DNA from: Tenrec ecaudatus
Lineage: Eukaryota; Chordata; Mammalia; Afrosoricida; Tenrecidae
Length of the DNA: 64,000 nt
Direction: 5' to 3'
Assembly: GCF_050624435.1 (NCBI RefSeq)
Contig: NC_134542.1
Location: 14,196,997 to 14,260,996, forward strand
Every line of letters begins with the position of its first letter. Position 1 is the stretch's first letter. This document shows, piece after piece, positions 11,501 through 22,918 of the stretch. The notes under the pieces are model-generated. The model worked only from the letters and a program-made list of their open reading frames with translations. It did no database searches and was not told the DNA's origin. The translations under genes were made by a program, and so were the position numbers.

Positions 11501-12812
11501 TGCCATGAAAGACAGCTATTGGGAAATTAAAGGCATTAATAAATACTTCGTTTCACGAACACATCTTATCACTGTGTTGCCTGCCAGAGAACTGCTTCTG
11601 AAAGTCAAGCAGCTTGCTGATGAGCTTGATGCTGCCGCCTACCTACTGCCCTCAGGGGAAGGAGAGTTGTCTTAGTCTCAGGACCCCCTGCTGCACAAAC
11701 AAGGAACAATAGGAAGTCAGTAAGAAAGCAGCCTCTCCCAAGTGGAGACTGAAAGTCTGGGACTAAATTAACTGGAAAATGAGAGCAAAGAAAGAAGAGG
11801 GAAGGAAGCAAGATGAAAGAAGCTAGCAGGAATCATGGAAAGATACTTCTGGCTAAAGAAAAAGCCGAGATTGAATTCTTTAGTTTGGTCAGAAGCCAAG
11901 CATGATTAAGGGAAAAATCTGATTCTAGAAACGGTGAGAGGAAACCTAAACCCATGAGCTCTGCATAAGTAAAGTTTGTTTATTTTCCCAGCCCAAAGTG
12001 TGTATTTGCTCCCAGGCTTTCGGGTTATTTGTTGCTGTCAGAGTTCTGGGGGCGGAGGGAGGTGTTTCCATGGAGAACCCTCTCAGTCCCAGGAGTCCGG
12101 GCTGGTCCCAGTTCCTTGTGAAGAGCCTTCTCTAAGGGAGGAACGTGTTTATATTTTTGATAATAAAAATGGGGTCCTTGTTACCCCGCCCCATGAAAGC
12201 ATCGTTTTTTCCCCTTTATTTTTCTAACTCACTTTTCAGAGTTTAGTAATTAATTTTCTTTTTTCTCCAACCTGGAAAGTGAAGCCCCAAACAGAGATCC
12301 AGTTTCTCTCAAGAGAGAGTCTTGCCTTTCCACTCAGGAAAAGCATAAGGGATCAGGGCCCCAATCGCGTTTCAGTCAAAGTTGACATCACTAGTGTAAT
12401 CATAAGTGGTTCTGGAAAAGATTGACAGTCACCCTGTTTGAAAGAAGCAGTGTCTTCACACATCTACCTTTCAGTCTGTTCGGGCCTCAATTATTAATCA
12501 GTAAGTCCTTATTTGACTCTCTAAAGGAAATACCAACACCTACAAGAAGCAATGGTATGTAGCACTCCATGGTAGGAGATAAAGCTTTTGGGATTAGAAT
12601 CAGCTACACACACAAAAATAAAATAAGGAATCAGCCTCGCCAATGCACATAAGGAAAGTGGGACCAATGGCAAACATACCTCGCTGCTATCCAAAGGCTG
12701 GAATTTCCAGTCCACCTCCAAAGAAAGAGCCATGTTCTACTTTGATGTACGTGAGATTGCCAAGTGTTGGAGTCGACAGCAACTGGCGGTGTATGGGGGT
12801 AGAAGGCTTTTT
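11501..12812. other. Unassigned, no gene seen
   Basis: Apart from a possible SINE tail near 12755-12785 (GAGTCGACAGCAACTGGCGG) nothing is recognised. Frames at 11605-11811 and 11976-12227 have no recognisable domain. Confidence 0.4.
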
Positions 12813-12826
12813 TTAAAGGTGAGGAG

Positions 12827-13220
12827 GGTCGATAAGAGCTGGAAACACAGGTAATCCAGGACAGATAAACTCCTTGGGACCAATATTGAGAGTAGCCATG
12901 CCAAGAAGGGAAGGGGAAGGTGGGGGGAGAAAGGAGGAACCGGTCACAATTATCTACCTATAACCCCCTCCCAGGGGGACGGGCAACAGAAACGTGTGTG
13001 AAGGGAAAGATCAATCGGTGTGAGACATGAAAAAATAATAATTTAAAAATGATCAAGGATTCATGAAGGAGGGAGGGTGGGGGGAGGGAAAAATGAGAAG
13101 CTTATATCAAGGGCTCAAGTAACAAATGTATAAATGTGCTTGACCCAATGCATGGATGGATGGATCGTGATAAGAGTTGTATGAGCCACCAATAAAATAA
13201 TTAAAGAAAAGAAAATTCAG
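12827..13220 (+). mobile_element. 5'-truncated L1 (3' UTR only)
   Basis: Sense-strand L1 3' UTR: AACACAGGTAATCCAGGAC, the GGGGGACGGGCAACAGAAAC block, GGATCGTGATAAGAGTTGTA and CACCAATAAAATAATT plus A-rich tail. Flanked by a 14-bp duplication with one mismatch, TTAAAGGTGAGGAG (12813-12826) and TTAAAAGTGAGGAG (13221-13234). Confidence 0.9.
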
Positions 13221-13234
13221 TTAAAAGTGAGGAG

Positions 13235-13859
13235 TATGGAGAAGCAGTGAAAGCCAGGAAATAAAAGTTTCCCCAAGTAGCCAGGAGTAATAGTGTCAGC
13301 TTCCTGAACAGAGTCTTCCACATATTACTTTGAAAACATACACTTGTAGACTCCATAGAAACAAGAGAGCACCAACACTGCAGCTACGTGGACCTTGGTT
13401 CAGGGGTGGGAACGTCATTGATACCAGTTGACACCGCACAAGAAGCAGTTCCCACCATCACATGAAGGGTACGTTGACTACATGTGGGACCCAATATAAC
13501 AAGCTAAATTTTCAGTTGATAATTTTATATGCTCTACAAATGATGTTATAAATATCCAAATGGTCCTGCGCACACCCCAAAATATTCCTCATCCCTGCCT
13601 TGTTCAATTTGTGTCCTTTATTCTAATCAATCCTGAGGACTTAGGCAAATTTTGGTAAGAGAATGCTTCCTAGACTTCATATTCTCCATCTATAAGTGAG
13701 AAATATGTGAGTGAGTTCAAGGAATGGCTGATATAATTAGAAATAACAAAATTTGTTCTCAACAGTCATTCTTATGTAAGTATCGTTCATTCCAACATAA
13801 ATTACTAGGTGCAAAAACAAATCATATCTGACTTCCTCTGGCTCCCTTATTGCCATGAG
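13235..13859. other. Unassigned, no gene seen
   Basis: No repeat or exon recognised. Confidence 0.4.
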
Positions 13860-14330
13860 ACAGCAGTCAGACATCTCTCCACCCTTGACACCAAGCATTC
13901 CTCTCACTGTACTCTACTCCTATGCCGAGCTTGAAAATTCCTTGCAATAGCCCCACAGAATTCACAGACAATATTCACAATTAAGGAGGTTTATTATTAG
14001 GGGAGTTAATACGTTACCACAAGTCAAAATGAGTGAAACAGTCAGGATATGGTCATTGGCCCACAGCAACCTCTCTCCTCAGCCATCAGTCAAGTCTGCT
14101 TCTCTAGTCTTCAGCCTATCATCATTTGGGCCCTTGGCCTCTGGTTCTGTAGGCCAAGAATCCAGCCCACTACTCACCTCAGTCTCATACTCAATGAACT
14201 GCTCCTCTGTTCTGCCTCATGGTCTCCTTGCTGCAACCTCTGTGCTTCTGGTCTCAGCCCCTTCATTTCAGACAGAAGCACGGCACTGGTAGCTGTTCTT
14301 CCAATGGATCTGCTATTTCTCTCTCCTCCT
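13860..14330 (-). mobile_element. LTR family B, probable copy 1 (antisense)
   Basis: On the minus strand, CCCCTAATAATAAACCTCC is followed by TTAATTGTGAATATTGTCTG and GGGGCTATTGCAAGGAATTT. The same order, AATAAA then GTGAATATTGTCTG then GCTATTGCAAGGAAT, occurs on the plus strand at 17796-17862, and a weaker match lies at 20780-20880. The AATAAA placed before a conserved stretch suggests a polyadenylation signal at the R/U5 border of an LTR. Ends not defined; other repeat classes are possible. Confidence 0.45.
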
Positions 14331-14804
14331 GCTGAGATTTCTTCAATTTCTTCACCACTCGCTTTGTTGTTTGGTGCATTTCTTTGAATAATAGTTGTAC
14401 TGATTGAATTTCCTTGAAGGTGAATAGATGTGATCCAATCACAGGTCGCATTGGACTTCATGATGCATTTAGCTAGATCTTTTCTGACAATGAATACCAC
14501 GCCATTCCTCTTGATTGTATTATTCTTAGTAAATCATAAATTTTTCTGATTCAAAATGGCCAATACCAGTTCATTTCAGCTTACTACTGCCTAGGATGTA
14601 GATCTTCGTGTGCTTCCATTTCCCTTTTGACCACTTCCAATGTTCCTAAATTCAATACTTCACACATTCCAAGTTCCAATCATTCGAAAAATTTTGCAGT
14701 TGTATCTCTTTACCTTGAGTCATGCCCATCAGCAAATGAAGACCCCAAAGGCACCAGTCCCACAAGCTCTGCCTGACTCACATCCCCATGGTCAACTCCC
14801 TTCC
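14331..14804 (-). mobile_element. RTE LINE, inverted 5' half with endonuclease remnant
   Basis: The minus-strand frame over 14500-14330 reads VFIVRKDLAKCIMKSN...ITSIHLQGN...TTIIQRNAP, the pattern of the RTE endonuclease domain. The right part (14530-14800) is the 5' region, with TTGGAACTTGGAATGTGTG on the minus strand. It joins head-on to the RTE 3' end at 14805. No usable frame across the domain. Confidence 0.8.
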
Positions 14805-15235
14805 AAGAAATCATCATATGCGCGTTGATGTTGGACACTGAAGAAGGAAGCCCCTAGAAGAAGCGATGCATTTGAATTGTGATCCTGGAGGAGACTATTG
14901 AAAATACCAAGGGCTGTCAAACTAATCTTAATTGGAAGAACTAAGGCCAAAGGGCTCCTTAGAGGCAAGGATGGCAAATTTTCCTCTTACATTCTTTGGG
15001 CATATCGTCAGAAGAGACCCGTCCCAGAAGAAGGACATCAGGTTTGGTAAAGCGGAGGGCGGTGAAAAAGAGGAAGACCCTCCAGGAGGTGAATTGACAT
15101 AGTGGCTGCGCCAATGGTTTCCGGCATAGGATCAATGATGAGGATGGTGAAGGACCAGGCAGTGTTTAATTCTGTTGTGCATAAGGTCACCATGTGGCAA
15201 AGCCAACTCGAAGGCACCTAATGACAACCACCTGC
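14805..15235 (+). mobile_element. RTE LINE 3' half, sense
   Basis: Continues with the RTE C-terminal region in sense: AATCATCATATGCGCGTTG, AGGCAAGGATGGCAAATTTT, CTTTGGGCATATCGTCAG, AAAGAGGAAGACCCTCCAGG, ending GTCACCATGTGGCAAAGCC and a CACCTAATGACAACC tail. The central reverse-transcriptase part is missing between the two halves. Confidence 0.85.
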
Positions 15236-16169
15236 CAAGATGCCTCATCCTTATACCTAATAATCTCCTCCATTATTGTTGCCCACAGCCTATTTGTATA
15301 GGCCCATGCAATCATTTAGTGGGAGTTACAGAGACAAGGATAGAAAAATCATATGATGAAAATTCCCTCCACCACATCTTTCCTTCTTTGAACTTCCCAA
15401 GTCCACCACAGAGTAGACGGAGACTAAGAAGCCACATGTTCTCTAAGCAGCCGTGAACCAGACTTCTGATCAATTACTATCAAAGAAAAAGCTGACACAA
15501 AAAGTCAAGTAGTACATAAGCCTGGAATCTTTGGGTTGTGATTGTTGCCATTGAATCAGCAGAACAAAACATCGGCCAGTCCTGCCCCATTTCTGTGAGC
15601 ATTGGCTTGCCCTTCGCTCCTTAACCCAGCCCTGAAGGCACTATTACAACTCAATAAAATGAGAAGAGTTCAATATGACAACCTCCAAATTTCGCTTTAA
15701 GAAAGCAAGAAGTAAGAATTATTTTGGAAGTAGTCACCCATGATTTGTACGGTTTTATCCATTTAACATCCACTAAATATTAAATTTAACTTAATAATTT
15801 AAAGCAGACAATGTCCTCTAAGGCTTTCATTTAGACACAAAGAGAGACAGAGATAATAGCTGATGACTATAGTAAAGAAGTAAAGAATATAGTCGATTAT
15901 CAAGTGCTAAGTGTGATGAAAGAAACTAAGAGCTGGCTGAGGTCAGACGAGGTGGAAAAGGACAAGAGACAGGTTGTGATTTAAAACAATCAAAGAGGTC
16001 TTTTTCAAGAAAAAAAGTTTCACTAAAAAGAATTTCACTAAAAAGAATTCCTTGCAAAACCCCAAAGAAGGCTGATTCTTAAGAAAGTTAAGAAATCATA
16101 ACATCTCTGTTACTTAACTTTTTAATTAAAATTTACCTTTTTCCATTTCTCCAAACCAAACCAAATCAG
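15236..16169. other. Unassigned, no gene seen
   Basis: AT-rich sequence without recognisable repeat or exon. Confidence 0.4.
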
Positions 16170-16320
16170 ATGCTGTCATGTCCTTTCCGACACACATGTC
16201 AACCCTACATCTTCCGGTGTAAAACTGTGCTCCATCGGGTTTTTCCAAAACTGTGATCTTTGAGTGGGTCTGAACCTCTAGCCTTTCCACCAGTAGTTGA
16301 GCACTTTGTGTGTCCCCCAG
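16170..16320 (-). repeat. Diverged AfroSINE, antisense
   Basis: GCTGTCATGTCCTTTCCGAC looks like the antisense tail and CCTTTCCACCAGTAGTTGAG the antisense head. Heavily diverged. Confidence 0.4.
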
Positions 16321-17113
16321 GGACTCTTGTCATTGCCCAAGTAGACCTTAAACTCTTGGAGAATTGATTCTGATGTAGCCACAGTGCCTAGAATGCTAAC
16401 AGAGGTTTCATTGCTCAAGCTATTTTGATGAAGCAATGAAGAATTGAGTGAATGAGACAGTCTCTTCTGAGCTATCACAGCTTTGTTCACTCCAACCAGC
16501 TGAGCAGCTAACAAGCTCATTTTACGTCTTCATTTTCTGTCTGTGTAAGTCTCATTTTCTGTCTTCAGGCCAATGCCTTTCTTCTCTTGGGCATTGGATT
16601 TTCTATGGCTGTGCAGGGCAGTGAATAATTTAATGTGGCTCTACCAAGCACAGTCTCTGTACATTGCACTAAGTGACCTTTTCTTGAGGGTCTGGGTAGG
16701 AGAAGGTGGGAGAAGATACAGAGAAGATGCAGTTGTCAATGTTTGTGAAGAGGATTCACTGTGATTGCCATCTGGTGCCTACACAATAAGCCCTATCAAA
16801 AGAAGGAGGGAGATATCACTACTAGCGAGAACCAGGAGTTGAGCACATCCCCTGTATGCTGAGATCCCTGTGCAGGGAACCTCCTGATCTAGAAGACATC
16901 TTTAACATCTGAGGAGGGACAGAGGAACAGCCGCAGAAGAAGAACAACCGGGAGGCAGAGCATGAGACAGAGGGGTGGACTTCCCAGCCCACAGAGCAAG
17001 TAAAGCAGATTGCTTTAGGGTAGGAGGCTAGCTTATGGAACAGGGTGCCTCTGGTGACTTAATAGGGGGAGCTAGGGAAAGCTGGATGTACTGGCCCACG
17101 GAGCTGGAGTGAG
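16321..17113. other. Unassigned, possible outer part of an LTR B copy
   Basis: No gene seen. If the L1 at 17121 inserted into an LTR B, its left part would lie in this stretch; no sequence similarity proves that. Confidence 0.3.
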
Positions 17114-17120
17114 TGCCTTT

Positions 17121-17696
17121 TTAAATCATTTTATTGGGGGCTCATACAACTCTTATCACAATCCATTCATGCAGCCATTGTGTCAAGCACATTTGTACAT
17201 CTGTTACCATCATCATTCTCAAAACATTTTCTTTCTACTTGAGCCCTTGGCATCAGCTCCTCATTTTCCCCTCCCTCCTGCTTTCCCTCTCATGAACCCT
17301 TGATGATTTATAAAGTATTAGTATTTTGTTATATCTTACACTGTCTGATGTCTCCCTTTACTCACTTTTCTGTTGTCTATCCCCCAGGGAGGAGGTCATA
17401 TGTAGATCCTTATGATCGGTTCCCCCTTTTCACCCCACCCTCCCTTGACCCTCCTGGTATTGCCACTCTCACCACTGGTCCTGAAGGGATCATGTGCCCT
17501 GGATTCCCTGTGTTTCCAGTTCCTATCTGTACCAGTGTACATCCTCTGGTCTACCCAGATTTGTAAGGTAGAATTGGGATCATGATAGTAGGGGGGGAGG
17601 GGAAGCATTTAGGAACTAGAGGAAAGTTGTATGTTTCATCGTTGCTACTGTACCCTGACTGGCTCGTCTTCTTCCCGTGACCCTTCTGTAAGGGGA
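17121..17696 (-). mobile_element. 5'-truncated L1 (3' UTR only)
   Basis: Antisense terminus TCATTTTATTGGGGGCTCAT, then the TTGAGCCCTTGGCATCAG block, the CCCAGGGAGGAGGTCATATG block, and CCCTGACTGGCTCGTCTTC at the 5' truncation. A short duplication TGCCTTT (17114-17120, 17697-17703) may be the target site. Confidence 0.85.
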
Positions 17697-17703
17697 TGCC
17701 TTT

Positions 17704-18060
17704 GGACACTTATTAGCAGGCCCGAAAGAACTCTAACATGTCCCGACTAAACAACTATCTCCTGAACATTCCTCAACTGCGTTTTATCCTGTTAATTTCC
17801 CTAATAAACACTTCAATCGTGAATATTGTCTGCCAGCGCTGAGCAGCTATTGCAAGGAATGCGACCGTCTGGATGAACAAGAGAGAAGGTTGTGAGCGAA
17901 CAGGCTGCTTCCTGCTCAACAGAGACCCAAGGCCCAGGTCCTGGGGAGAAAGGGGTAGGCTCCGAGGCAGCAAGCAGAGCAGCACGTCACATTGAACCTC
18001 CCACCATATTTCTCCCCAGACAACTGCAAGAAGGGTAAGCACGCACAATTTTGTGAGCCA
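17704..18060 (+). mobile_element. LTR family B, probable copy 2
   Basis: TTTCCCTAATAAACACTTC, then ATCGTGAATATTGTCTGCC and GCTATTGCAAGGAATGCG parallel the copy at 13860-14330 in opposite orientation. The AATAAA is at about 17799. No internal retroviral genes follow. Confidence 0.45.
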
Positions 18061-18064
18061 TCAA

Positions 18065-18679
18065 ATCCACGAAGTTTCAAGAACAAATTAGAAAATGGGA
18101 AAAGTGATACTGAGGTTATTAGATAAGCCTCTGACTTGCCGTGTAAATCCCCGTGGCTTTAATATTGATTCATTTCACTGCAAGAGACAGTAATAACCTG
18201 AGCAGGCTCATGCAGCTAACAAAGACTGGTCCCCAGCAGGGAGACCGGGAAAACTCTAAATCCCCAAATGTCGATGCCTCTCATTACATATGTTTAGAAC
18301 AAAAGCCTTCTTTTCCTATTTAAGCACCTCAACTTCTTATGCCTTACCACCCAACTCAAAAATCTCAAAAGCGAAGAATCCGTATCATAAAAAAAGTATT
18401 GGGACAAAGTCATATTTCAGGAAATTGGTCCAAACGAAAATGAAAACATCAGTGAGTTTTACGGATGATGTTGCTGTTACATGAGTCTGAGCCCAAAGTG
18501 GTCCTCACACACCTGAACTGCATCCCTCTTTAACTTTCTCTGTGGGGAGACACCTTTTAGGATAAGCCATGCTTCCGGTTTCCTCTTTGTTACTGGAAAA
18601 AGCAAACAAATGAAGGTGGAATCTGATCGCCCATAACTTCAAAAGGCGTAAGGAAACTCAACTCCACAACAGCATTGCG
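18065..18679. other. Unassigned, no gene seen
   Basis: No repeat or exon recognised. This is the left flank of the next L1 insertion, whose target duplication starts at 18680. Confidence 0.4.
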
Positions 18680-18758
18680 CAAGGCCAATTTCTTTCTTTT
18701 TTAATCATTTTTTGGGGGCTCTTACAAATCTTAGGACAATCCAACATTCAGTTGTATT

Positions 18759-19120
18759 TTTTTAATCATTGTATTGGGGGCTCATACAATTCTTATCACA
18801 ATCCATACATCCGTCCATTGTGTCAAGCACGTATGTCCATTTGTTGCCATCATCATTCTCAAAACATTTGCCTTCCACTTGAGCCCTTAATATTGGCTCC
18901 TCATTTTTCCCTCTTCCTCCCCACTCCCCAGTCCCTCATGAACCCTTCATAATTCATAAATTATTATTATTATTTCATTATATGTTACACTGTCCGACGT
19001 CTCCCCCTGCCCTCCTCTCTGCTGTCCATCCCCCAAGGAGGAGGCCATACATAGAAACGGTTCCCCCTTTCCACCCCACATTCCCTCCACCCTGCAGGAA
19101 TCACCACTCTCCCCAGGACC
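18759..19120 (-). mobile_element. L1 3' end nested in an L1
   Basis: A second antisense L1 terminus (ATTGTATTGGGGGCTCATAC) begins inside the host L1. It is bracketed by a perfect 13-bp duplication ATTCAGTTGTATT (18746-18758 and 19121-19133). The host sequence resumes with AAGCAGCCCTGTACATATG right after the second copy. Confidence 0.92.
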
Positions 19121-19250
19121 ATTCAGTTGTATTAAGCAGCCCTGTACATATGTTGCCAGCAACATTTCTGAAACATTTTCTTTCTACTTGAGCTCTTGGT
19201 ATCAACTCCTCTTTTCCTCTCCCTCCCTCGTGAGTCCCCTGTCAATTATA

Positions 19251-20133
19251 CGGTAGATCCCGGTACTCGACCGCATCGGTACTGACATAATCGGATTCCG
19301 ACGCGAAATGCAGAGTCAATTTTGCATCGGAGCTCGAATGAAACCTCGGAAACCGACCCAATCCACGGGGTTTTTGTAGGCAAAAGCAGTTCGTGTTTCA
19401 GTCACTCGGTGTTAGTTGGCCTTGTTAATTCGAGTTGTTTAAACCTTTTGGAACTGCTTTCCAAGCATTTTGCTACGATTTTCTTAGTTTTTGTGGCTTT
19501 TTGTACTGGTTTTAGATTAAAAACAAAAACGTGGGTCCTAAGAGATTTTTGAAAAAAATCATAAGGAACAAGTTAACCATGTTATCGATATTGTTGATGA
19601 TAATTTAGTAAACCCTTTTAGAAACCAGTTAAGGAAACACCAGCAGCAGACCACGTTAGACAGATGTTTTTGTTGTTGTTTAGAGAAAGCCAGCCAGGTC
19701 CCAGTGGATAAAAGGGGGAAGAAAACAAAAACTTACTCCTGAAAAGCAGCTACCGGTTGATTTTATGAAAGAGAATTCTCCTTCCACACAGTGACTCTCT
19801 CTCCACATCTCCTCTCCACATCCCTGTCCGCAGATCCAGATCCTCATCCATCTCAAGGTACGGGCCACACTGTAGTTGTTGAAACTTTTTAAATGGTATG
19901 TTTCTTATTTAAATTAGACTATTTAACTCTGAACTTATTTACTTTGAAATTTCTGTGTAATGTTTTGTATAAAAAGGCAAGGTTAGGGTAGAAACTTGGT
20001 GGTCGAGAACAGATTAATCCGTTTTCAGTTTTTGTTTGTTTTTTTTGTGGGAAAAATTGATTCGGAAGTCGACTGCATCGCATCTTGACGCTCCTTCTAG
20101 AATGGATTAGTGTCTAAGTCCAGGGTTCTACTG
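19251..20133 (+). mobile_element. Tigger/pogo-like DNA transposon, internally deleted
   Basis: Inverted ends pair CGGTAGATCCCGGTACTCGAC (left) with CAGTAGAACCCTGGACTTAGAC (right, reverse complement), with further similarity inward (GATTCCGACG versus GACTTCCGAA). TATA on both outer sides (19247-19250, 20134-20137) fits TA-target use by Tc1/mariner/pogo elements. Near 19641 the sequence translates to QQQTTLDRC, and after a one-base shift TPEKQLPVDFMKE ending in a stop near 19790, which resembles the C-terminal tail of Tigger transposases. The catalytic and CENP-B-like parts are absent. It interrupts a lineage-specific L1, so it is younger than that L1. Confidence 0.75.
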
Positions 20134-20774
20134 TATATTATTATTGTTATTTTGTGTCTTACATTGTCTGTTGTCTCCCTTCACCCACATTTCTGTTATA
20201 TGTTCCCCTGGGGGGCGGGCTATATATCCAACCTTGTAATGGGTTCCCCCTTTCTCACCTTCTCCCCTCTACCCCCCATCATCCCCTACCCTATGATCTT
20301 GCTACAACCACTACTGTTCCAGAGGGTTTTATCTGTCCTAAATTCCATGCGTCGAGATCTCTTATCTGTACCAATGTGTGTACTCCAGTCTAGCCGGATT
20401 TATAAGGTAAAACTGGGTCATGGTAATCAGGGGAGGAAGCATTCAGGAACTAGAGGAATGATGTGTGTTATATCAGTGTTATACTGCACCCTGGCTGAAT
20501 TGTCCCTTCCTTGTAACCCTTCTGTTGGGGGCATGGGCTTTGGTTCTCTACTCTAACACCCCTCTTTTACATTGATATAAGTGTTTGGGTGTGAAGTTAA
20601 ACAAGCAGTCACGTAGCATGGAAGAAAATAAGCCTACATGGAAGAAGCATACCACCCTGTGTGATCATGAGGTGTCCATGGGATCAGGAATCAGGCATCA
20701 AAAGATTCAAGGCCAATTTCTGAGGCTTAGTTTAGACCTGCCTTACTAGCCAAGCTTCCTCCCAAACCTGAGAC

Positions 20775-21370
20775 CCATGTCCCTCCCACAGTGCTCTCGA
20801 CTTGTCAGCTGAGTGCAATACTCACTGCAATGGTCACACCGAAATAATAGCCAGTATTCTCAATCGTGGGCTTTATTAGGGAAGTGGACAGTTACTCAAT
20901 CTCAGGAAACAATTACACACCCAGGATTGCCTCTCCTAAGCTGTGCCTGAAGGCTAGTGTCTCTGGCCTTTGACCTCAGCCACAAAGCCTATTACCTCTG
21001 CCTTGTTTTGCCATGTTACAAAGCTCTCTCGGGGCTGCCAATAAGTGCTTAATGGGCACCCAGTTCTGGCTACCTGGGTCAGCAAGCCTAGCTTCTCTTA
21101 TAAGTGCCTGGAGGCATCCTGTTCCTCAAGGCAACCACCTCCTCAAAAAGAGCTTTGACTTGCTCTGTGGCCTGAGAAGTCCCCAGTTCTTCCTTACTGT
21201 ATATTATTCTGCCTTACTCTCTGGTTCTTGGTTCTGCAGCTACCACTCCTCTGCTGTTCCTCAAAGCTGTCTTATGGGTGGAGGGTCAATGCCCATAAAT
21301 CTCAGGGTCCAAGGCCAGGTTCCACCTCTGGCCCTTCTCTCTTGTTGGTAATGAGATTCCCCAATTCCTA
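20775..21370 (-). mobile_element. LTR family B, probable copy 3 (antisense)
   Basis: On the minus strand, CCCTAATAAAGCCCACGATT is followed by GAGAATACTGGCTATTATT, the same spatial plan as the other two family B pieces but more diverged. The plus-strand frame at 21013-21351 shows no domain and is treated as chance. Confidence 0.4.
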
Positions 21371-21539
21371 CTTTTGAGATGGCTCATTTGATACCCCACG
21401 AAATGACCATCAGACTTGAGTTAATCACAACTGAAGCCTATCAGTGTCTTCCCCCGCCATCTCTTACCCAGAATCATCAGGGAAAAGTCATTTGGTGGGA
21501 GTGGGAAGGACAATGGCTAGAAAAGCCGTATGAAAGAAA

Positions 21540-22918
21540 TCATTGCCCTGAAGTCAGGAACCCAAGATTCCACTATGCATTGGGCAAAACAGCAGCCTGA
21601 CACAAGCTCACCAAGAAAAGGAACAGTTCAGAGGTTGGAAATCAGCCCATTTAAAAAGAAGATACATACCAACTACTTTTAAGACTAATGTGTGTCCGGC
21701 CCAGGCCATAGTATTTTCAGTTGCCTCATAGGCATGTGGCAGTCAGACATTGAACAAGGAAGACTAAAGAAGAACCAGTACATTTGAATGGCAAAAAAAT
21801 ATTGAAAGCACTGGATGCATAAGCAAATGTGGTGAAGAAAGCTAATGGTGCCCAGCTATCGAAAGATATAGCATCCAAGGTCTTAAAGGCTTGAAGGTAA
21901 ACAAGTGGCCATCTAGCTCAGAAGCAACAAGGCCCAAGTGGAAGAAAGGGTTAGGGATAAGGCATCATCAGATAAAAAAAATCATATCATTGTGAATGAG
22001 GGGGAGTGCAGAGTGGAGCCCCAAAGCCCATTGGTAGGCATTTGGACATCCCCTTATGGAGGGTTGCGGGAAGGAGACGAGCCAGTCAGGGTGCAGTGAT
22101 GAAACACAGAGTGCAACGATGAAACATACAACTTTCCTCTAGTTCCTAAATGCTGCCCCCTCCCCCCCACTATCATTATCCCAATCGTACCTTACAAAGC
22201 AGGCTAGACCAGAGGATGTACATTGGTACAGTTAGCAACTGGAAACACAGGTAATCCAGGGCGGATGATCCCTTCAGGACCAGTGGTGAGAGTGGCCGTA
22301 CTGGGAGCGTGGAGGAAGGGTAGGGTGGAAAAGGGGAACCGCTTACAAGGATCTACATGTAACCTCCTCCCTAGGGGACAACAGAAAAGTGGGTGAAGGG
22401 AGACGTCGGACAATGTAAGATATGACAAAATAATAAATTATGAATTATCAAGGGTTCATGAGGGATGGGGAGCAGGGAGGGAGGGGGTAAAAATGAGGAG
22501 CTGATGCCAGGGGCTTAAGTGGAAAGCAAATATTTTGAGATTGATGAGTGCCATGAATATACAAATGTGCTGTACACAATGTATGTATGTATGGATTGTG
22601 ATAAGAGTTGTATGAGCCCCTAATAAAATGATTTTTTAAAAAGACTCAAGGATGGCAAGATTGTGTCTTACACATTTTGAACATATTGTCCGGACAGACC
22701 AGTCCCTGGGGAAAGACATCATGCTTGGTAAAGCAGAGGGGCAGTGAGAAAGAGGAAGGCTCTCAGTGACATGGATTGCTACAGTGGCTATAACAATGGG
22801 TTCCGGCAAAGGAACAATGGTGAAAAATGACACAGGAACAAGCAGTTTGGTTCTGCTGTGCAGAGGGTGGCTCTGAGCCTAAACCAACTCTATGGGACTT
22901 GACAACAACAACAACTAC
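21540..22918 (+). mobile_element. RTE LINE 3' half, split by L1
   Basis: The left part (21540-21808) carries GCATTGGGCAAAACAGCAGC, GCCATAGTATTTTCAGTTGC and GAACAAGGAAGACTAAAGAAG. The right part (22645-22918) carries CAAGGATGGCAAGATTGTGTC, AAGACATCATGCTTGGTAAAG, AAAGAGGAAGGCTCTC and a final (CAACAA)n. About 60 bp of RTE expected between the parts is missing, lost at or after the L1 insertion. Confidence 0.8.
21815..22640 (+). mobile_element. 5'-truncated L1 3' UTR, inside RTE
   Basis: Starts about GCATAAGCAAATGTGGTG, passes AAAGGCTTGAAGGTAAAC, AAATCATATCATTGTGAATG, and CCAGTCAGGGTGCAG, and ends GCCCCTAATAAAATGATTTT plus A-tail. No clean target duplication found, consistent with a small target deletion. 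Confidence 0.85.

Larger units (their letters stand above)
18694..20708 (-). mobile_element. L1 3' UTR insertion with inverted 5' end
   Basis: Flanked by a perfect 14-bp duplication CAAGGCCAATTTCT (18680-18693 and 20709-20722). From the left it is antisense L1 3' UTR up to about 20577. From about 20580 to 20708 it switches to sense L1 sequence (GAAGTTAAACAAGCAGTC, ATGGAAGAAGCATACC, GTGATCATGAGGTGTCC), the 5' inversion expected from twin priming. Two later insertions split it: an L1 at 18759-19120 and a Tigger-like element at 19251-20133. Confidence 0.9.

Noticed and set aside
20110..20556. 148-codon plus-strand frame
   Set aside because: It runs from the Tigger end through antisense L1 3' UTR, so it is non-coding repeat sequence.
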